Source: Altibacter sp.
Lineage (GTDB): Bacteria; Bacteroidota; Bacteroidia; Flavobacteriales; Flavobacteriaceae
DNA: 64,000 nucleotides
Direction of reading: 5' to 3'
Assembly (NCBI RefSeq): GCF_019913785.1
Contig: NZ_JAIOHK010000026.1
Location: 54,340 to 118,339, forward strand
The notes under the pieces were generated by a model, which had not been told where the DNA came from, did no database searches, and was given only the letters and a program-made list of their open reading frames with translations. Positions 1 to 9,423 of this stretch are shown piece by piece (position 1 is the stretch's first letter; each line of letters starts with the position of its first letter). The translations under genes and the position numbers were made by a program.

Positions 1-223
1 GCGGCACGCTATATCTTTTCTTTACAAAGATATTGGATGATAAGAAAGTCATGCTTGTTTGTAGCAAGCGAGAGTTATAAAAAACAAAGATTAGAAGGAA
101 GTGTTGAATATAATCCTCTGAAGATTAACATCGTTGCTCCTGATAGCGCTCCGTTTTGAAAATAAAAAAACGCACTAACAAATTCAAACAAGTTTGATTT
201 GACGTACGTTTTTTATTTATCCG

Positions 224-297
<74 letters not shown>

Positions 298-346
298 CTT
301 GAGTCTCTAAATTATAAAAAAAACCGAACAAATTGTCCGGTTTTTG

Positions 347-421
347 TCGGGGTGGCAGGATTCGAACCTGCGACCTCCTGCTCCCAAAGCAGGCGCGATA
401 ACCGGGCTACGCTACACCCCG
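347..421 (-). tRNA. tRNA-Pro (anticodon TGG)
   Basis: Reverse complement CGGGGTGTAGCGTAGCCCGGTTATCGCGCCTGCTTTGGGAGCAGGAGGTCGCAGGTTCGAATCCTGCCACCCCGA; acceptor CGGGGTG/CACCCCG, anticodon TGG. Confidence 0.95.
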
Positions 422-456
422 TAAACAATTGCAGAGGTACTACAATGTCAACACTG

Positions 457-540
457 CGGAGAGACGGGGATTCGAACCCCGGCAACGGTTACCCGTTGAC
501 AGATTAGCAATCTGCTCCATTACCACTCTGGCACCTCTCC
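457..540 (-). tRNA. tRNA-Ser (anticodon GCT)
   Basis: Reverse complement GGAGAGGTGCCAGAGTGGTAATGGAGCAGATTGCTAATCTG...long variable arm...GGGGTTCGAATCCCCGTCTCTCCG; class II tRNA. Confidence 0.95.
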
Positions 541-1109
541 AATTTGTTAAGAACATTCCTTTTTTAATGCGGATGCAAATGTAACTTTTCAATTGTTATA
601 ACGCAAAAAAATAACTTGTTTTTTAGAAACATAATGATAACAAAATGCTAACCATATAATATGTTGCGTTTTGGCTAGTGACTAAAAACTAATTTATTAA
701 ATCCATAAGACAGAAATACCTTACTTCCCCAACTAGAGACGCTTATTTTTTATACTTCTTTTATGTGTTTCACCTTTTAGCTTTTCACAGGTTAAAAAAC
801 ATATAACATTGAGATATATGGTGCGGGAAGGGCTATCCCAAAATAGCTTGTAGCATTGGACTATATACTGTTAAAGGCCTTCTGTCCATCTTCCCATACG
901 ATACCGGCGACCTTTAAAAATGGTGAAACACTTCAATCGGTTACACCAGTGTTATCATTTGTTACATGCGTTCTATTCTTCCTTCTTAGTGACATTTATA
1001 TTTACACATCCCAATTAATTAAAGCCTGCAAAAGTTATGGACAACAACAATATGAATAAAAATTGTGGTTCAAAACTAAGTACTCTATGAACGCTTTAAA
1101 AATAAAATT

Positions 1110-3848
1110 ATGAGAAGTTTATTAATTGGAATGCTACTACTTTGTTTTAGCATGTCTTTTTCACAGGTAGGCATTGGAAATACCAACCCTAATGCATCAT
1201 TGGAAATTACTTCCAGCAACGTCGCCACTCCCGCCAATACCGATGGTATTCTAATCCCTAAAGTGGATGATTTTCCTGTTACTGATCCAACCGTTGTTCA
1301 GGATGGTATGATGGTCTTTGCAACCGGGAACGGAGCACCAGCCAAGGGTTTCTATTTTTGGGATAACAGCAATACTACTTGGACAACAGTAGGTGGGGCT
1401 AAATCGATTAACGAGTTGAGTGACGGGAAAAGTGACTTGGACGGTACTAATGATGGGTCTTCTATCTTTTTAGGGATAAATGCCGGAACAAATGATGATG
1501 GAACCGACAACAGAAATATTGGCATTGGCTGGGAAGCCCTTATGTCAAGCACAACTGGCGCCGATAATATTGCGATTGGAAATAATTCACTTGCCGCAAA
1601 TATTTCAGGCTTTTCAAATATTGGGATTGGTCGGGAAACTTTATATAACAATCTTGGTAATGGCAATGTAGGTATTGGGTTTCACGCATTATTTTCGAAT
1701 ACAAGTGGGAACGACAATATGGCAATTGGCTTTGATGCAATGAGCAATAATACAACTGGCGGTAGTAATACTGCCATGGGTTCACAAGCACTGCGATTAA
1801 ACACCATTGGGACACGAAATAATGCCTATGGTAGATATTCACTTGAAAACAATATTGATGGCATAGATAATACAGCAACTGGATATATGTCACTTACAAA
1901 TAACACCTCAGGAAGTGAAAACACCGCTATTGGAAATTACGCATTGTTAAACAACAGTAGTGGGTTTGGAAATACGGCATTGGGTATAAACTCTTTGGCT
2001 GGAAATACGACGGGAGACTCCAATGTTGCGCTGGGAAGGACCGCCCTTTATGGAAATACTACGGGACAGTCCAATATCGGGATTGGTCGGAGTAGTTTGT
2101 TTACTAATACTACCGGAGCTTATAATGTAGGAATAGGAAGAAATACGTTATTACTACTTAACGGTGGTTTTTCAAACGTCGCCATTGGGTTTGAATCAAT
2201 GTATAATACGTCCGGAAGTGCCAATATTGGCATTGGATTTCACACACTATTCTCGAACACCACCGGAAATGACAATACCGCTGTTGGATATGATACTATG
2301 AATGCCAATACTACCGGAGTTGAAAACACCGCAATTGGGTCCTATGCACTCCGCAATAATAGCACAGGATCGTATAACAGTGCCGTAGGTAGGTTCGCAC
2401 TGGAAAACAACACAGCGGATAACAATACGGGAGTGGGATATAGTGCGCTGCGAAACAACACCACCGGAATTGAAAATACTGCTGTTGGTTATGCTGCCTT
2501 ACAAAATAACACCATTGGATATGCCAATACAGCCATGGGCATAAATGCTTTAGCTGCTAATACAGATGGAAATTCAAATGTTGCCGTTGGGAGATCTGCA
2601 CTTATTGGAAATACCACCGGTAGTTCTAATGTTGCGATTGGCCGAAGTAGTCTTTTTTCCAATACAACTGGCGCATACAATATAGGCATTGGCAGAAATG
2701 CGCTTGCCTTGCTTAATTCGGGGTTCTCAAATGTCGCTATTGGTTATGAATCTATGTACAATACTACAGGGAATTCCAATGTAGGAATTGGTTTTCATAC
2801 GTTCTATACAAATACTACCGGAAATAATAATGTGGGGATTGGATACGACACAATGTATTCCAATACTACCGGTGTAGAAAATACGGCTGTTGGTTCTTAT
2901 GCATTGCGAAGTAATACCAATGGTTTTTTCAATAATGCCTTCGGAAGGTATGCACTAGAAGATAACATATCTGGGGCAGGTAATGTGGTGATGGGACATT
3001 CTGCCATGGCCGATAATACTACCGGAGATGACAATATTGCGATTGGTGGTGGCGCTGGAAGAAACGTAAACGGAAGTGATAATGTTTTTGTTGGTTTCAA
3101 CGCTGGAAATTCGGGCAGTGCTTCAACCAATTCCAGAAGTATTGCAATAGGCTATCAAGCCGGAAGTGGACAAGTATATAATGATCAACTGTTTATCGAC
3201 AATACAAATACAGCTACTCCACTTGTCTGGGGAGACTTTGCTGCCAACCAGCTTCGGGTAAATGGTGCTTTACAAATTAACAATCCTGCTGCAACAGGAT
3301 ATCAACTCCCAGCCACCGACGGTACTGCCAATCAAGTAATACAAACCGATGGTGCTGGAAATCTAAGTTGGACCAGCCCTACTGCAAGTAACTCAGTAGC
3401 GATTAAGGTAAGGTCTAATTCCAACATTAATGGTTATTCCAACTTCCCAACAGAAAACAATCTTATTATGAATACAGTATTGTTCAATGTGGGAGGGGGG
3501 GCTTATAATACTGGTACCGGCACATATACGGTTCCCTCTTCTGGGGTATATAATATTTTAACAAATCTAGATTTAATCTTTTCAAGTTCACCTAGCGACA
3601 ATATAATAATAGCTTTGAGAGTCTATGTTAACGGAGTTAACCAGGAACAAAAATCAATTCAAAACGGGGCAACAATCAACACAGGTTATTCGCAGCAATA
3701 CTCGTATGATTTTTACTCCAATCTAAGTGCAGGAGATTTGGTGAGTTTTAGGTTTCTTGTCAGTTGGGATGGTAGTACACCTGCCCCAAGTATTAGTGGA
3801 GGTTCATCACCAGGTGCGTCGACCATTTCGATAGTGAAAGTAAATTGA
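1110..3848 (+). CDS. Secreted repeat protein: ~15-aa NTAIGxxALxxNTTG repeats (YadA-head/beta-roll-like) with C-terminal C1q-like domain
   Basis: 912-aa ORF; signal peptide MRSLLIGMLLLCFSMSFSQ; dozens of N-T-x-x-G-x-x-A-L-x-x-N-T-T-G units; C-terminus TVLFNVGGGAYNTGTGTYTVPSSGVYNI resembles C1q/TNF-like jelly roll. Confidence 0.85.
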   Translation: MRSLLIGMLLLCFSMSFSQVGIGNTNPNASLEITSSNVATPANTDGILIPKVDDFPVTDPTVVQDGMMVFATGNGAPAKGFYFWDNSNTTWTTVGGAKSINELSDGKSDLDGTNDGSSIFLGINAGTNDDGTDNRNIGIGWEALMSSTTGADNIAIGNNSLAANISGFSNIGIGRETLYNNLGNGNVGIGFHALFSNTSGNDNMAIGFDAMSNNTTGGSNTAMGSQALRLNTIGTRNNAYGRYSLENNIDGIDNTATGYMSLTNNTSGSENTAIGNYALLNNSSGFGNTALGINSLAGNTTGDSNVALGRTALYGNTTGQSNIGIGRSSLFTNTTGAYNVGIGRNTLLLLNGGFSNVAIGFESMYNTSGSANIGIGFHTLFSNTTGNDNTAVGYDTMNANTTGVENTAIGSYALRNNSTGSYNSAVGRFALENNTADNNTGVGYSALRNNTTGIENTAVGYAALQNNTIGYANTAMGINALAANTDGNSNVAVGRSALIGNTTGSSNVAIGRSSLFSNTTGAYNIGIGRNALALLNSGFSNVAIGYESMYNTTGNSNVGIGFHTFYTNTTGNNNVGIGYDTMYSNTTGVENTAVGSYALRSNTNGFFNNAFGRYALEDNISGAGNVVMGHSAMADNTTGDDNIAIGGGAGRNVNGSDNVFVGFNAGNSGSASTNSRSIAIGYQAGSGQVYNDQLFIDNTNTATPLVWGDFAANQLRVNGALQINNPAATGYQLPATDGTANQVIQTDGAGNLSWTSPTASNSVAIKVRSNSNINGYSNFPTENNLIMNTVLFNVGGGAYNTGTGTYTVPSSGVYNILTNLDLIFSSSPSDNIIIALRVYVNGVNQEQKSIQNGATINTGYSQQYSYDFYSNLSAGDLVSFRFLVSWDGSTPAPSISGGSSPGASTISIVKVN
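1677..2792 (+). repeat. Two full copies of a ~186-codon (558/555 bp) higher-order repeat inside the 912-aa repeat protein; a third diverging copy starts at 2793
   Basis: In-frame anchors GFHALFSNTSGNDN (TTT at 1680), GFHTLFSNTTGNDN (TTT at 2238), GFHTFYTNTTGNNN (TTT at 2793) are spaced 558 and 555 bp, and the intervening units align in order. Confidence 0.85.
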
Positions 3849-3891
3849 TTTAAAAATTTGCCTCAAAGTTAACCTACAATTATGAGGAGTG

Positions 3892-3923
3892 AAAAGCTCT
3901 GCTTTGGGGAGCGGAGCTTTTTC
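3892..3923. terminator. Bidirectional intrinsic terminator between convergent genes
   Basis: aaaagctctgctttggggagcggagcttttt hairpin with T tract. Confidence 0.7.
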
Positions 3924-5968
3924 TATTCGGGATATTCCACTCGAAGATGGTACATATTGTTGAGCTTCTTTTTAAGCACTTTTTTTATCACTTGAATTTC
4001 CTTAAACGTGATGTTGGCATTTAAAAATTGTCCGTTCTCCATCTGACTATCAATGATTTTTTCCACGAAATTGTCGATCATAGTAGATGTAGGATCTTTT
4101 AGGCTTTTACTAGCGGCTTCCACACTGTCCGCCATCATTAAAATCGCCGTTTCTTTCGAAAAGGGTACCGGACCCGGATACCTAAAATCATCCGGATTGG
4201 CGGTGCCGTTTAATTCCTTTTCTTTCTTATAAAAATAATAAACCAGGCTGGTGCCGTGGTGGGTTCGTATAAAATCGATAATACGATCCGGAAGCTTATT
4301 TTTCCGTGCAATCTCTATTCCGTCAATTACATGATTGATAATAATTTTGGCACTTTCCTTGGGTGCCAATTCGTGATGTGCATTAAATGAATTTACCTGA
4401 TTTTCAGTAAAATTAGTCGGATTGATCATCTTGCCAATATCGTGATACAGGGCCCCTACCCGTACCAACATAGCATTTGCCCCTATTTCACTGGCAGCAG
4501 CTTCAGACAGGTTGGCCACATTTAGCGAATGGTGAAAAGTTCCGGGTGCTTTATTGGAAAGCTCGCGAAGTAACTTACTGTTGGTGTCACTTAATTCTAA
4601 CAGCGAAACGTCCGAGACCAGCCCAAAGACCTTTTCGTATAAATAGATCAACGGATGGGCAAACAAGGTGGCCAAACCACAGAGTACGAAGAAACCGAAA
4701 TTTTCCCATTTCAGCAATTGGATGTTTCCTTCCTGAATAAGAAAAAAGGCAAAATAACCTACAATATAAATAAAGGTGATCTGCCCCACCGAAATAAACA
4801 AATTCGCTCTTTTGTACAATTCCGAAATGGTTAAAATAGTCACGATCCCGGCAATGATTTGCAAGAATAAATATTCAAAACTATTGGGTACTACAAATCC
4901 CAAAAGCAAGAGTGTCAAGACATGGACAAACAATCCCAATCTTGGGTCGAAAAACGCCTTAATTACCAAAGGGAGCGTACATAAAGGAACTACATAAACA
5001 TAGGCCGCATCCATCTTCACGACAATGGTCGTTAAGAAGATCATGAGCACCATATTAAAAAAGATGAAAGTAACCTTGGTATTATTGTGAAAAATATCGG
5101 GACGATATTTCCGTAAAAAAAGGAAGAGCATTAAAAAAACTAAGGACACCAGAAGTGAATACCCCACCAACAGCCACACATAATTAGACTTGCTCCACAC
5201 CTGCGACTGGTACTCCGCTTTAAGCGAATTTAATATTTGAAACTTATCCCCTTCAACCACTTCGCCTTTGGCAATAATACGAGCGTCTTTTTCGATAATA
5301 CCGCGATTGGGGATGATGGCTTTTATTTCTGAAGCAATTCCGGCCTCTGTCAACTTTGCGTTTAACGCCACATTTGGACGTACAACACGCGCAATCAGCT
5401 TCCGAAGCAATTCTTCTACATTGCTATTTGGAGCTTTTAATAGTAACTTGGTAATAGTTGTAGCAAGCTGTTCATTTTTATACAGTTTAGCATATGAAAT
5501 TTCTTCTATCTCATTTCCTTTTTTTAGATAGACCATTCGATCCTCTGCATACGGATGGATTTCATCAATAACGCCATTCGTATATATTTCAGTTAAGGCA
5601 CCTTCTCCTAGTCTTTTTACAACATCTTTGGGGGCTCGGTACAAACTATCGGTAAAAACTTGCTCGAATACATCTTGGAATTGTTGTCTACTAGCTTCGG
5701 CTATCGCGATATCATATTCAAAATACGGAATAGCATTTGCGCGGATGACTTCCTTTTCCTTGTCGATGGAAGCTTGGTCCTTCTTTATGGTAAAGCTAAA
5801 AGGAGCGTACAGATTTTCATATTGCCAGGGTTTTCCTTTCTGAAAATTATACTTGAACTGGCCTCCTTTTGGAAGCAAATAAATAACCAGAATGGTCGCA
5901 ATAACAAATAAAAAAGCCTTGTAAATATAAGATTGCCTTTTCGTAAGTAGTGTAAAGAATTTGCTCAT
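3923..5968 (-). CDS. 7TM-HD family membrane protein (PgpH-like cyclic di-AMP phosphodiesterase)
   Basis: N-terminal TM plus extracellular domain, multi-TM core, C-terminal HD domain with HHSLNVANLSEAAASEIGANAMLVRVGALYHDIGKM. Likely start is MSKFF at 5968; the ORF extends to 5998. Confidence 0.88.
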   Translation of the reverse strand: MSKFFTLLTKRQSYIYKAFLFVIATILVIYLLPKGGQFKYNFQKGKPWQYENLYAPFSFTIKKDQASIDKEKEVIRANAIPYFEYDIAIAEASRQQFQDVFEQVFTDSLYRAPKDVVKRLGEGALTEIYTNGVIDEIHPYAEDRMVYLKKGNEIEEISYAKLYKNEQLATTITKLLLKAPNSNVEELLRKLIARVVRPNVALNAKLTEAGIASEIKAIIPNRGIIEKDARIIAKGEVVEGDKFQILNSLKAEYQSQVWSKSNYVWLLVGYSLLVSLVFLMLFLFLRKYRPDIFHNNTKVTFIFFNMVLMIFLTTIVVKMDAAYVYVVPLCTLPLVIKAFFDPRLGLFVHVLTLLLLGFVVPNSFEYLFLQIIAGIVTILTISELYKRANLFISVGQITFIYIVGYFAFFLIQEGNIQLLKWENFGFFVLCGLATLFAHPLIYLYEKVFGLVSDVSLLELSDTNSKLLRELSNKAPGTFHHSLNVANLSEAAASEIGANAMLVRVGALYHDIGKMINPTNFTENQVNSFNAHHELAPKESAKIIINHVIDGIEIARKNKLPDRIIDFIRTHHGTSLVYYFYKKEKELNGTANPDDFRYPGPVPFSKETAILMMADSVEAASKSLKDPTSTMIDNFVEKIIDSQMENGQFLNANITFKEIQVIKKVLKKKLNNMYHLRVEYPE

Positions 5969-6033
5969 ACAAAAAATTGTAAAAGTAAAGGTATACATAT
6001 AGGTTGATTAATCCCAAAGCCGCATATTAAAGA

Positions 6034-6064
6034 TTGTTGTTTTGGTTTTAAATATGTAAATTTG
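6034..6064 (+). promoter_or_regulatory. Bacteroidota-type promoter (-33 TTG, -7 TAAATTTG) upstream of thiolase gene
   Basis: ttgttgttttggttttaaatatgTAAATTTG; TAnnTTTG at 6057-6064 with TTG 17-20 nt upstream. Confidence 0.6.
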
Positions 6065-6132
6065 TGGCTTCGATACCGAGGTCCTTTTGGCCTTAATTCG
6101 TCATATTTAATTCACTAAAACATCAGGATTCA

Positions 6133-7311
6133 ATGAGTAAGAAAGTTGTAATAGTTGCTGCGGCACGAACTCCAATAGGGAGTTTTATGGGAAGTTTATC
6201 ATCGTTAACTGCTACCCAGCTTGGGACTGTGGCAATAAAGGGTGTTTTAGACAAAATAAACCTCAATCCTTCACTGGTGCAAGAAGTATATATGGGGAAT
6301 GTTGTGCAGGCCGGAGTGGGTCAGGCACCTGCTCGCCAAGCTGCCCTTGGCGCGGGGATACCGGATACGGTGCCCTGTACTACCGTCAATAAGGTGTGTG
6401 CTTCCGGTATGAAGGCAGTTATGAATGCAGCACAGGCGATCGCCTTAGGTGATGCAGATATCGTAATTGCAGGTGGTATGGAAAGTATGAGTAATATTCC
6501 GCACTATGTACATATACGTAATGGTCATAAATTTGGGCCTATGACCATGGAAGATGGGATGCAAAAAGATGGTTTAGTAGACGCGTACGATCACAATGCA
6601 ATGGGTGTATGCGCAGATCTTTGCGCCACCGAATATAATTTTTCAAGAGAAGATCAGGATGCCTTTGCAGTGCAATCGTATCAACGGTCTGAAAAAGCAT
6701 GGCAGGATGGAAAATTTACCAATGAGGTGGTTGCTGTCACTGTACCACAAAGAAGAGGAGAGCCAATTGTAGTTTCTGAAGATGAAGAATACAAGAATGT
6801 GCGAATGGATAAAATTCCAGCTTTACGTCCGGCCTTTAGTAAAGATGGTACCGTTACCGCCGCCAATGCGTCCACCATTAACGATGGAGCCGGAGCAATG
6901 ATCTTGATGAGTGCCGAAAAGGCAGCTGAATTAGGCCTTCAACCCCTTGCCACAATAAAAAGTTACGCAGATGCCGCCCATGAGCCAAAATGGTTTACGA
7001 CGGCTCCGTCAAAGGCACTTCCTAAAGCCTTATCGAAGGCTGGAATTGCGTTGAACGATGTTGATTATTTCGAGTTCAATGAAGCATTCTCGGTAGTTGG
7101 TCTGGCTAATATGAAACTCTTAGGCCTTACCGATACAAATGTAAATGTAAACGGCGGTGCTGTTTCGTTAGGTCATCCGTTGGGATGTAGTGGTGTCCGA
7201 ATTTTAATTACACTGCTTAATGTATTGGTTCAAAACGATGCAAAACTGGGAGCTGCTGCGATTTGTAACGGCGGAGGTGGTGCGTCGGCCATGGTGATTG
7301 AAAGAACCTAA
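6133..7311 (+). CDS. Acetyl-CoA C-acyltransferase (thiolase)
   Basis: Thiolase motifs: VNKVCASGMKAVMNAAQAI, NVNGGAVSLGHPLGCSGVRI, AAICNGGGGASAMVIE. Confidence 0.95.
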   Translation: MSKKVVIVAAARTPIGSFMGSLSSLTATQLGTVAIKGVLDKINLNPSLVQEVYMGNVVQAGVGQAPARQAALGAGIPDTVPCTTVNKVCASGMKAVMNAAQAIALGDADIVIAGGMESMSNIPHYVHIRNGHKFGPMTMEDGMQKDGLVDAYDHNAMGVCADLCATEYNFSREDQDAFAVQSYQRSEKAWQDGKFTNEVVAVTVPQRRGEPIVVSEDEEYKNVRMDKIPALRPAFSKDGTVTAANASTINDGAGAMILMSAEKAAELGLQPLATIKSYADAAHEPKWFTTAPSKALPKALSKAGIALNDVDYFEFNEAFSVVGLANMKLLGLTDTNVNVNGGAVSLGHPLGCSGVRILITLLNVLVQNDAKLGAAAICNGGGGASAMVIERT

Positions 7312-7333
7312 TCTCTATTTTCAATTCTCCTGA

Positions 7334-8086
7334 ATGAACTACGGAATTTGTAATTTGAGTATCGTTCCCTTACGAGCGGAAACATCGGACAGAAGTGAGC
7401 TCGTTAGTCAGCTGCTCTATGGAGAAGTTTTTAAGGTATTGGAGAGCAGAAAAAAATGGAGTCGGATTCGGTTGCAGTTCGATGGCTATGAAGGCTGGAT
7501 GGACAACAAACAATTCCTAACTATTTCGGAAGAAGATTACAACCGACTTAAGAAAGAAACACCTCACTATTCGGCAGATCTTGTCGATTTTATCACTTCC
7601 GAAGAGAATCAGTTGCTTTCTATTTGCCTGGGTAGTACAATAAATGCGACGGCCTTATTAAAACACCGGTTTGAAGGTAAATCGGTTTCATCTATTTTTC
7701 CAAAAGCACATTTAATTGAAACTGCGCTGCTCTATTTGAATGCCCCGTATCTTTGGGGTGGTAAAACTCCATTTGGAATAGACTGCAGTGGCTTTACACA
7801 AATGGTGTATAAACTGAATGGCTATAAGTTGTTGCGAGATGCGAGTCAGCAAGCTACCCAAGGGGAGCCATTGAGCTTTATTGAAGAATGTGAGCCAGGT
7901 GACCTGGCCTTTTTTGACAATACTGAAGGTGTTATAGTACATGTGGGGATTGTGATGAATGACAACTACATCATCCACGCACATGGTAAGGTTCGGATCG
8001 ACCGTATAGATCACACGGGAATCTTTAATTACGAAAAACGAACACATACCCATAAACTTAGGGTGATCAAACGAATTATCACATAA
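7334..8086 (+). CDS. SH3 domain / NlpC-P60 family cell-wall hydrolase
   Basis: N-terminal SH3b-like region; catalytic FGIDCSGFTQMVYK and HVGIVMNDNYIIHAHGKVRID. Confidence 0.9.
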   Translation: MNYGICNLSIVPLRAETSDRSELVSQLLYGEVFKVLESRKKWSRIRLQFDGYEGWMDNKQFLTISEEDYNRLKKETPHYSADLVDFITSEENQLLSICLGSTINATALLKHRFEGKSVSSIFPKAHLIETALLYLNAPYLWGGKTPFGIDCSGFTQMVYKLNGYKLLRDASQQATQGEPLSFIEECEPGDLAFFDNTEGVIVHVGIVMNDNYIIHAHGKVRIDRIDHTGIFNYEKRTHTHKLRVIKRIIT

Positions 8087-8116
8087 AAAAAGCCTCCTAA
8101 AAAGGAGGCCGTTTTA
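8085..8116. terminator. Intrinsic terminator
   Basis: aaaaaaagcctcctaaaaaggaggccgtttta; stem GCCTCCT/AGGAGGC between convergent genes. Confidence 0.75.
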
Positions 8117-8137
8117 TAAATACTATTGGATAGCGGA

Positions 8138-9406
8138 TTATTCTCCTCCATCCATGGCTTCAACTTTCGCCTTCATTTCTTTTGCTTTTGCATCTTCCCC
8201 AACCTGAGTGTAAATATTCATAAGGGTTCTAGCGAAATCTACGTCATCGGGACGCAAACGTACCGAAGCTTCTAAATACGGAATGGAACTCCTTTGTATT
8301 TCAGTTAACTCCGCCTTCAACACATCGTATCGTTTGTAATCTGCATTGGAACTTCCTAGGTTATTCATCTCTTCGACTATTGGCGGCTGCATATCCAAAA
8401 TCAAAGATGCCATATTAATATTTGCGCCCACATAATCTGGATCCAACGACAAGGCTTTTTTATAGTATTCCATGGCTTTTTCTTTGTTACCACTCTTACC
8501 GGAGGTCACACCTAGATTAAAATACAATTCAGGGTTATTAGGATCGCTATCAATTAATTCACCGATCAATCGTTGATATTCGGCTGTGTTCCCAAGTTTG
8601 TACTGTAAATCGGCTTCCGCACGAATCAATCTTGGATCATCAGAGTTTTTTGCACGCAACTCACGCATTAATGACAAAGCTTTATCATGCTTACCTGTTT
8701 CAATGTAGAGTAAAGTAAGGTCGCTCAAAAAATCCTCTTGCTTTGAAGGTGAATTTTGAACACCCGGCAAAATATGTGTTCCTGCATTGAGCATTAGATC
8801 CCGTTCTGGTTTGGTGTTATAGGATTCAACTTTTCCGGTTTCTTTATTAGTAGCGATATATTGTTTTTTAATATCGGAATAGCCAATTCTGATTAACTCT
8901 TCATAATATGAAACAGCATTTTCATAATCTTGACCATTCTTAGCACTAATAGCCGCATTGGCCAAAAAGATCGTATCCGATTTACTTAGGTTGTACATGG
9001 AATAATACTTCGTAGAAGCCGAGGTATAGTTCTTCGATCTAAAGTCCTTGATGGCACCCTCCTCCATTTTTTGTTTTAATACATTGACAGCATTTTCATA
9101 GCGACTACTTTTTGCTGATGCAGGATCAATTTCTATTGCCTTTTGAAGATCGGCTCCAGCCTGCGCCAACTTATCAAAGCCGGAGGCCATATTATTTGTA
9201 TTTGCCTCGGCTCTCGTAATATAAAAACTCACTTTTTCATCGGTATCGGCACTACCTAACATGCCTTCAGCTTGAGACAATAACGACATAGCTTCGGTAA
9301 AATCACCAGATTTTATAGCTTTTTCGGCTTTTTTAATCTCCTTTTTCTGTCCAAAAGTAACAGCGGTCATTAACATGAGTCCCGCTATCAGAAATTTATT
9401 TTTCAT
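8138..9406 (-). CDS. Tetratricopeptide repeat protein, exported
   Basis: Signal-like N-terminus MKNKFLIAGLMLMTAVTFGQ; TPR units such as PELYFNLGVTSGKSGNKEKAMEYYKKALSLDPDYVGANINMA. Confidence 0.85.
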   Translation of the reverse strand: MKNKFLIAGLMLMTAVTFGQKKEIKKAEKAIKSGDFTEAMSLLSQAEGMLGSADTDEKVSFYITRAEANTNNMASGFDKLAQAGADLQKAIEIDPASAKSSRYENAVNVLKQKMEEGAIKDFRSKNYTSASTKYYSMYNLSKSDTIFLANAAISAKNGQDYENAVSYYEELIRIGYSDIKKQYIATNKETGKVESYNTKPERDLMLNAGTHILPGVQNSPSKQEDFLSDLTLLYIETGKHDKALSLMRELRAKNSDDPRLIRAEADLQYKLGNTAEYQRLIGELIDSDPNNPELYFNLGVTSGKSGNKEKAMEYYKKALSLDPDYVGANINMASLILDMQPPIVEEMNNLGSSNADYKRYDVLKAELTEIQRSSIPYLEASVRLRPDDVDFARTLMNIYTQVGEDAKAKEMKAKVEAMDGGE

Positions 9407-9423
9407 GATTATAACTTTAAAAT

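Noticed and set aside
1-159. Open frame AARYIFSLQRYWMIRKSCLFVASESYKKQRLEGSVEYNPLKINIVAPDSAPF* running off the left edge
   Set aside because: Short, truncated, no recognisable motif; cannot tell coding from chance.
856-1059. 67-aa ORF upstream of the repeat protein
   Set aside because: No homology signal, poor context; likely non-coding intergenic DNA.
1352-3130. Several antisense ORFs in the repeat gene (1352..1666, 1540..1893, 2489..2689, 2897..3130)
   Set aside because: Arise from the low-complexity repetitive codons on the sense strand; repetitive, no independent support.
1110-3300. Regular ~45-bp periodicity resembling a CRISPR-like array
   Set aside because: Repeats are continuous in-frame coding units with no conserved DNA repeat/unique spacer alternation and no cas genes.
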